Positions 5,985 through 9,554 of a stretch of 9,554 bases of DNA are shown here, piece after piece. The notes beneath the pieces were generated by a model. The model searched no databases. It was given only the letters and a program-made list of their open reading frames with translations, and was not told the DNA's origin. This stretch comes from Planctomycetaceae bacterium (lineage in GTDB: Bacteria > Planctomycetota > Planctomycetia > Pirellulales > Thermoguttaceae), in contig JAIRYX010000276.1 of NCBI GenBank assembly GCA_031267635.1, positions 1 through 9,554 on the forward strand, in the 5' to 3' direction. The position numbers were made by a program, and so were the translations under genes. Each line of letters starts with the position of its first letter. The first letter of the stretch is position 1.

Positions 5985-6064
5985 GAACCGTTACAATTTT
6001 TGTTGCTTGTTTGAGATAAGACATCGCCCCAAAATATCTTTCCCAAAATATGAAATAAGCAGAA
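5985..6064. repeat. Dispersed repeat, copy B (left part)
   Basis: GAACCGTTACAATTTTT begins this segment, and TGAAATAAGCAGAA at 6051-6064, followed by an A/T run, ends it. The latter is identical over 14 bases to 8669-8682, inside the left arm next to coaD. CCCAAAATA before it corresponds loosely to CCTCAAATG there. The middle is unrelated, so this is a diverged or chimeric copy. Confidence 0.5.
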
Positions 6065-6244
6065 ATTTTCGCTATGTCGTCCGTTAGCCAAAACGTTGAT
6101 CAAGATGGCATGAAGGAGTGTATTTTGGGGCTTGTGTTGTTGAACAGATACGTTACAATAATTAAAGTAGGTTTCTAAAAACAATTTTCAGTTGCAGTCA
6201 ACTGATTTTATAGAAAAATTATTATAAAAAATTGTAACTTTTCA

Positions 6245-6325
6245 GTTGTCCACTGCGGGTCTATTTGGTTTGCTCGACTGAATCGTTACAATCTACTCAA
6301 AAAATCAAAGCGACTGAGTAACTAT
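6245..6325. repeat. Dispersed repeat, copy C, just upstream of the radical SAM gene
   Basis: Segments CAGTTGTCCACTGCGGGTCT and ATTTGGTTTGCTCGACTGAA, followed by TCGTTACAAT, match the reverse complement of 9299-9345 (CAGTTGCCATGCAGATTTAT, TTGGGTTGAGAAACTGAATC, GTTACAG). CGACTGAGTAACTATAAA follows at 6310-6327 and resembles the CAACTGGGTAACTAGTC end near 9340. Because it abuts the ATG at 6332, it may supply promoter or leader sequence to that gene. Confidence 0.6.
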
Positions 6326-6331
6326 AAAAAA

Positions 6332-8566
6332 ATGAAAGAATCTCTTTGGGATTTATTTTTAGAAACCTTCCAACACCAAAGAAAGGAAAATCAATTGAGA
6401 GAAAATAATGATAAGACAATTGCAACACAAACTGTAACTCAAAATACAATTAAGCGTCTCGAAGTTATTTATATTGTTCCATCTCGTTACGATGACGAGG
6501 GTTATGTCTATCAGTGGCAATGGGGAGTCGTGCCGTCAAATTCATTAGCGGTTCTTAAAGGATTGACTCGCGAAATGATTGCTAAAAATCCGTTTCCTGA
6601 TGTGACGGTTCATATTACTGCTTATGACGAAGGCGTCGAAAGAATTCCGATTGCGAAAATCGCAAGATTGAATCGACGGCACGATACACGGGTTGTTGTC
6701 GGAATGGTTGGGGTTCAAACCGGACAGTTTGCGCGGGCTGGCGATCTTGCGTTAGAATTTCGAGAACACGGTATCGACGTTTTGATTGGCGGTTTTCATG
6801 TAAGCGGCGTTTTGTCGCTTTTTGAAGAACCAACGCCGGAACTTCTTCATTTGGTTGAACATGGAGTCACTCTTGTGCAAGGCGAAGCGGAAACGCCCGG
6901 CGTTCTCGAACAGCTTTTTCAAGATTGTCTGGACGGGACGCTGAAACCGATTTACACATTTCCGAAAACCCCCGATTTAACAAACGCGGCAACGCCTGCC
7001 GTTGACCCGGAGTATTTGAAGCGATTTGCTGTTCCTTGGGGAACAATTGACACAAGTCGCGGTTGTCCTTACGGTTGCAACTTTTGCACAGTTATCAATA
7101 TTCAAGGACGAAAAATGCGGTGTCGCGCGGCGGAATCGGTTTTGAAAATGATTCGTGAAAATTATGACAAAAATATTCGTTCCTTTTTCTTCACTGACGA
7201 CAATTTTGCCCGAAGTAAAATTTGGTCGGATGTTTTTAATGGTTTAATCGAAATGCGGTCGCAAGGAAAAAACATCGCGTTTATGATGCAAGTGGATACG
7301 CAATCGTACAAAATCCCGAATTTTGTCGAAAAGGCGTCTGCTGCTGGTTGTCGCATGGCGTTTATCGGCATGGAAAGCGTTAATCCGGAAAGTCTTGCGG
7401 CGGCGGGAAAATCGCAAAACAGCGTCGAAGAATACCGCGCGATGGTTCAGTATTGGGAAGACGCAAATATTTTAGTGCACGTCGGCTACATCATCGGCTT
7501 TCCAGCCGATTCTTTTGATTCCGTACAGCGCGACGTCGCGTTTTTGCGGGATCATGTCGCGGTGCATGAGGCGTCGTTTTTTATGCTGACGCCGTTGCCC
7601 GGTTCGGTTGATCATAAAAACATGGTACTTCGTGGCGAAAAAATTGACCCGGATCTCAATAAATACGACAGTTTTCATGAAACGTTTACGCATCCGAAAA
7701 TGCCTCAAGGAGAATGGAAACGGGCGACGCTCCAAGCTTACGCGAGTTTTTATAGTATCGAAGGTTCCATTGAAATTCTTCGCCGCACGCCGCCGCAATA
7801 TTATTGGTACATGTTTTGGAATTGTATTTGGTATCGTTATTCCGGCGTTTTTTCTCATACGCACCCGATGATGACCGGCTTTTTCCGCGTGAAACATCGC
7901 GACCGCCGTCGTCCCGATTGTCCCAAAGAAAGCGTTGCGTCGTTTGCGTGGCGAAGACTCAAAGAAGGTTTTTGCGAAGCCAAAATATATCTCCGGCTTT
8001 TTTTTGAGTTTCGTGAAATTTGGTTACAGACCCGACCGAAAAAGACAAATCAAAAATCGCGAGAACAACAAATATGGCAACCGCTTGTCGATTTGAAAAA
8101 AAATTGGACGATGTTTCAACATCAGCTTGCCGCGTCGAGTTGGTCGGGACGTTGTGAAGAAACATTACGCGACCTTCGCTCGCTTCTTACATTAACCGCC
8201 GGAACGCTTCGCCGTATGGGAGAAACGGCATTTGCCACGAGTAAAAGCCGCGCGCGAAAGCTTTTTGCGGTTGCCGACGAAATTGAACATCATCTTTCAG
8301 AAATAGAAGACGCGCCGGTCACGCCGACATTATTGCAACAGTCGCAGGCATTTGTCCGCGAGCGGTTGATTGCACGATACGACGCGATTACGTCGCGCTA
8401 TTTCTGGTTATATACCAAAATCGCGCAGCGCCGCGCAAACGCTGTTTACAAAATCAAACACGGACGGATTTTCAGCCGCGACGTACTATTGACTCCATAC
8501 ATGATTGTTGTCGATGCGTTTTTGGCGTTACGTTTCGGTCTTGCCGCTATCCGGCAGGAAAAGTGA
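6332..8566 (+). CDS. B12-binding-like radical SAM protein with long C-terminal extension
   Basis: Encodes 744 residues from ATG 6332; no clear ribosome binding site, but the next Met is near residue 80, inside conserved sequence. Residues 45-200 resemble a cobalamin-binding Rossmann-type domain (VVVGMVGVQTGQ at about 121, GGFH at 153-156), though I see no DXHXXG motif, so any cobalamin would bind without that His. The radical SAM core (about 235-430) has the cluster motif CPYGCNFC with Cys245, Cys249 and Cys252, then FFFTDDNFARSK, FIGMESVNPESL and GYIIGFPADS. Such enzymes (COG1032 type) cleave S-adenosylmethionine with a 4Fe-4S cluster and often methylate or rearrange lipids or natural products; the substrate here is unknown. 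About residues 540-744 form a charged helical tail not found in typical members of around 450-550 residues. Repeats flank the gene on both sides. Confidence 0.9.
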   Translation: MKESLWDLFLETFQHQRKENQLRENNDKTIATQTVTQNTIKRLEVIYIVPSRYDDEGYVYQWQWGVVPSNSLAVLKGLTREMIAKNPFPDVTVHITAYDEGVERIPIAKIARLNRRHDTRVVVGMVGVQTGQFARAGDLALEFREHGIDVLIGGFHVSGVLSLFEEPTPELLHLVEHGVTLVQGEAETPGVLEQLFQDCLDGTLKPIYTFPKTPDLTNAATPAVDPEYLKRFAVPWGTIDTSRGCPYGCNFCTVINIQGRKMRCRAAESVLKMIRENYDKNIRSFFFTDDNFARSKIWSDVFNGLIEMRSQGKNIAFMMQVDTQSYKIPNFVEKASAAGCRMAFIGMESVNPESLAAAGKSQNSVEEYRAMVQYWEDANILVHVGYIIGFPADSFDSVQRDVAFLRDHVAVHEASFFMLTPLPGSVDHKNMVLRGEKIDPDLNKYDSFHETFTHPKMPQGEWKRATLQAYASFYSIEGSIEILRRTPPQYYWYMFWNCIWYRYSGVFSHTHPMMTGFFRVKHRDRRRPDCPKESVASFAWRRLKEGFCEAKIYLRLFFEFREIWLQTRPKKTNQKSREQQIWQPLVDLKKNWTMFQHQLAASSWSGRCEETLRDLRSLLTLTAGTLRRMGETAFATSKSRARKLFAVADEIEHHLSEIEDAPVTPTLLQQSQAFVRERLIARYDAITSRYFWLYTKIAQRRANAVYKIKHGRIFSRDVLLTPYMIVVDAFLALRFGLAAIRQEK

Positions 8567-8589
8567 ATTTCTAAAATGAACGTAGCTAT

Positions 8590-8631
8590 TCAGCCGCTCA
8601 ACCCAATAAATCCGCACAGGGCGACTGACTA
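8590..8631. repeat. Dispersed repeat, outer module left of coaD
   Basis: ATTCAG, then CTCAACCCAATAAATCCGCA and a GACTGACTAGTTAC end, match in direct orientation the segment at 9305-9353 (ATTCAG, CTCAACCCAAATAAATCTGC, AACTGGGTAACTAGTC). The final part differs: it reads as the inverted form of its counterpart. So outer modules are direct repeats while the inner arms are inverted. Confidence 0.7.
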
Positions 8632-8681
8632 GTTACAGTATTTTATAAATCAATCCCTCCCTCAAATGTGAAATAAGCAGA
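8632..8681. repeat. Left arm of 50-bp inverted repeat flanking coaD
   Basis: The 50 bases from GTTACAGTATTTTATAAATC to AAATAAGCAGA are the reverse complement of 9255-9304 at 48 of 50 positions (mismatches at the 11th and 20th base of the right arm). The arm ends 37 bases before the coaD start, so the coaD promoter must lie in or beside it. Confidence 0.95.
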
Positions 8682-8718
8682 ATATTTTTTAATATTGTTT
8701 CAATCGACAGGAACAAGG

Positions 8719-9249
8719 ATGAATACGGAGTCTTACGCGACAGGTTATGATAGAACGGTGGTTTATCCGGGTTCATTTGACCCGATTACGCTTGGGCATT
8801 TGAACGTTGTCGAGCGAATCAGCAAAATTTTCGAGCGGGTGATCATCGGAATTGGTATCAATCACGAAAAACGTGCCTGGTTCACACCGGAAGAACGTAC
8901 TGTTATGATTGAACGTTCCACCGCGCATCTGCCGAATATTGAAGTGCGGCTGTATGAGGGTTTGACCGTGCGGTTCGCGCAGCAATGCGGTGCAAAAATC
9001 ATGGTTCGCGGCGTGCGCCCAATTACCGACATTCCGGCGGAAATCACAATGATGATGGCGAACCGTCAACTTGCCCCTGATGTAGAAACGCTGTTTTTGG
9101 TGGCGGACGGCGAGTTAGCGCACGTCTCCAGCTCGCTCATCAAGGAAATTGCCACCGTCGCCGACGACCTTGTTTTACGGCGTTTTCTTCCAGAACCAAT
9201 TGTTTCTGCTGTTCGGGAACATATTCTAAAATACACTTCCCACACTTGA
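8719..9249 (+). CDS. coaD: Phosphopantetheine adenylyltransferase
   Basis: CoaD transfers AMP from ATP to 4'-phosphopantetheine to make dephospho-CoA, the fourth step of coenzyme A synthesis, in the cytoplasm. From ATG 8719 the protein has 176 residues, about ten more at the N-terminus than the usual 160-165. Family motifs are all present: YPGSFDPITLGHL with the nucleotidyltransferase TxGH at residues 24-27, ERTVMIERS, KIMVRGVRPITDIPAEITMM (the RGxR region, Arg97 and Arg100), and SSSLIKEIA near 144-152, where many homologues have SSTxVRE. AGGAA at 8709-8713 is a plausible ribosome binding site. A TTG start at 8695 is possible but has none. It is not packed with the radical SAM gene (152-bp gap containing repeats), so it probably has its own promoter. 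Assignment is secure. Confidence 0.97.
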   Translation: MNTESYATGYDRTVVYPGSFDPITLGHLNVVERISKIFERVIIGIGINHEKRAWFTPEERTVMIERSTAHLPNIEVRLYEGLTVRFAQQCGAKIMVRGVRPITDIPAEITMMMANRQLAPDVETLFLVADGELAHVSSSLIKEIATVADDLVLRRFLPEPIVSAVREHILKYTSHT

Positions 9250-9254
9250 AAATC

Positions 9255-9304
9255 TCTGCTTATTGCACATTTGGGGGAGGGATTGATTTATAAAATACTG
9301 TAAC
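9255..9304. repeat. Right arm of 50-bp inverted repeat flanking coaD
   Basis: Begins TCTGCTTATTGCACATTTGG and ends TATAAAATACTGTAAC, starting 5 bases after the coaD stop. It pairs with 8632-8681 at 48 of 50 positions across 573 bases. In RNA it could not form a simple local terminator, because its partner lies upstream of coaD. Confidence 0.95.
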
Positions 9305-9353
9305 GATTCAGTTTCTCAACCCAAATAAATCTGCATGGCAACTGGGTAACTAG
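9305..9353. repeat. Dispersed repeat, outer module right of coaD
   Basis: GATTCAGTTTCTCAACCCAA, then ATAAATCTGCATGGCAACTG and GGTAACTAGTC. It is in direct orientation to 8590-8631 and inverted relative to the copy at 6245-6292 upstream of the radical SAM gene. Confidence 0.7.
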
Positions 9354-9379
9354 TCATCTCTGAAAAAAAAAAGTTTTAA

Positions 9380-9388
9380 TGCTATACT
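9380..9388 (+). promoter_or_regulatory. Candidate extended -10 promoter element
   Basis: TGCTATACT at 9380-9388 fits an extended -10 (TGnTATAAT) with one mismatch. The -35 region around 9359-9364 (CTGAAA) is poor, which is common for extended -10 promoters. It would drive the gene starting at 9495, leaving a leader of about 100 bases. Confidence 0.4.
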
Positions 9389-9494
9389 AATGGATTGTCC
9401 TGTTCCAAATGTGTGTTATCATTTGCAACGTTATTTCCATTTTATCCATGTTTTTGGTTCCAAACCTTGCAATTTTTATCAAAATCGGCTAGAA

Positions 9495-9554
9495 ATGCGT
9501 CCTACTTCATCTCCCCAGCAATCCGGTCAGTCCGAAATGTTCAATCGTCGTCTC
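9495..9554 (+). CDS. Possible 5' end of a further gene (partial)
   Basis: ATG 9495 opens a frame that runs off the right edge after 20 codons (MRPTSSPQQSGQSEMFNRRL). The start is Ser/Gln/Pro-rich and probably disordered. There is no strong ribosome binding site, and an in-frame ATG at 9537 is an alternative start. Base composition turns less AT-rich here than in the preceding gap, which supports coding. No family can be named from this fragment. Confidence 0.4.
   Translation, partial: MRPTSSPQQSGQSEMFNRRL

Larger units (their letters stand above)
5709..6331. other. 620-bp AT-rich intergenic region full of repeat fragments
   Basis: This long gap separates the divergent small membrane protein and radical SAM genes and should contain both promoters. 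From 5985 it carries fragments of the dispersed repeat: CGTTACAAT at 5989-5997, 6151-6159 and 6284-6292, the inverse ATTGTAAC at 6231-6238, and TGAAATAAGCAGAA at 6051-6064. GCCCCAAAATA (6026-6036) and TATTTTGGGGC (6121-6131) form a perfect 11-bp inverted repeat, and TCAGTTG/CAACTGA (6188-6205) a 7-bp hairpin with a 4-base loop. An 80-codon minus-strand frame (5942-6184) across these repeats is not credible. No clear promoter stands out. Confidence 0.6.

Noticed and set aside
5942..6184. 80-codon minus-strand ORF
   Set aside because: It covers AT-rich repeat fragments and has no ribosome binding site or plausible protein composition.
7472..7897. 141-codon minus-strand ORF inside the radical SAM gene
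   Set aside because: Antisense shadow of a strongly conserved coding region.
9255..9304. Terminator of coaD
   Set aside because: The segment is not self-complementary; it pairs with the arm upstream of coaD, so it is a repeat arm and not a local terminator.

Overview
The window looks like a piece of a moderately AT-rich Planctomycetota chromosome. Two lines of evidence support this. One is a DUF1559 prepilin-like protein with the typical N-terminus (FTLVELLVVIAII, then LLLPAVQAAREAARRMQC) and a C-terminal DGS motif. The other is a very small two-helix membrane protein that resembles one I recall from planctomycete genomes. The low GC content and the many intergenic repeats would fit a host- or gut-associated lineage, but that is inference. 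I see no rRNA, tRNA, CRISPR array, transposase or phage gene.

Layout from left to right: the 3' end of an unidentified gene (2-187); an AT-rich gap with a hairpin and a dispersed-repeat copy; a DUF1559 gene whose best start (ATG at 630, good ribosome binding site) is separated from the main reading frame (710-1816) by a run of twelve G residues that puts the two parts out of frame; a possible 33-residue ORF; an array of twelve exact 21-bp units (2096-2347) that leaves several frames open on both strands; an uncharacterised two-domain protein (2571-3233); a REP-like cluster of nested hairpins inside a roughly 65-bp imperfect inverted repeat (3300-3529), lying between convergent genes; a TPR lipoprotein with a long P/Q/N/Y-rich tail on the minus strand (3608-5149); the small membrane protein on the minus strand (5526-5708); a 620-bp AT-rich gap rich in repeats; a large radical SAM protein with a cobalamin-binding-like N-terminal region (6332-8566); coaD, phosphopantetheine adenylyltransferase (8719-9249), bracketed by a 50-bp inverted repeat matching at 48 of 50 positions; and the first 20 codons of a possible further gene (9495 onward).

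The genes do not form one obvious operon or pathway. CoaD is coenzyme A housekeeping, the TPR lipoprotein and the small membrane protein belong to the cell envelope, and the radical SAM enzyme has an unknown substrate. The most unusual content is non-coding: the poly-G tract in the DUF1559 gene, the 21-bp array, the REP-like cluster, and a dispersed repeat family (marked by GTTACA boxes and a TGAAATAAGCAGAA core) found at the left end of the window, on both sides of the radical SAM gene and on both sides of coaD. I did not find a clear new multi-gene system. The poly-G switch and the repeat-bracketed coaD are the best candidates for follow-up.
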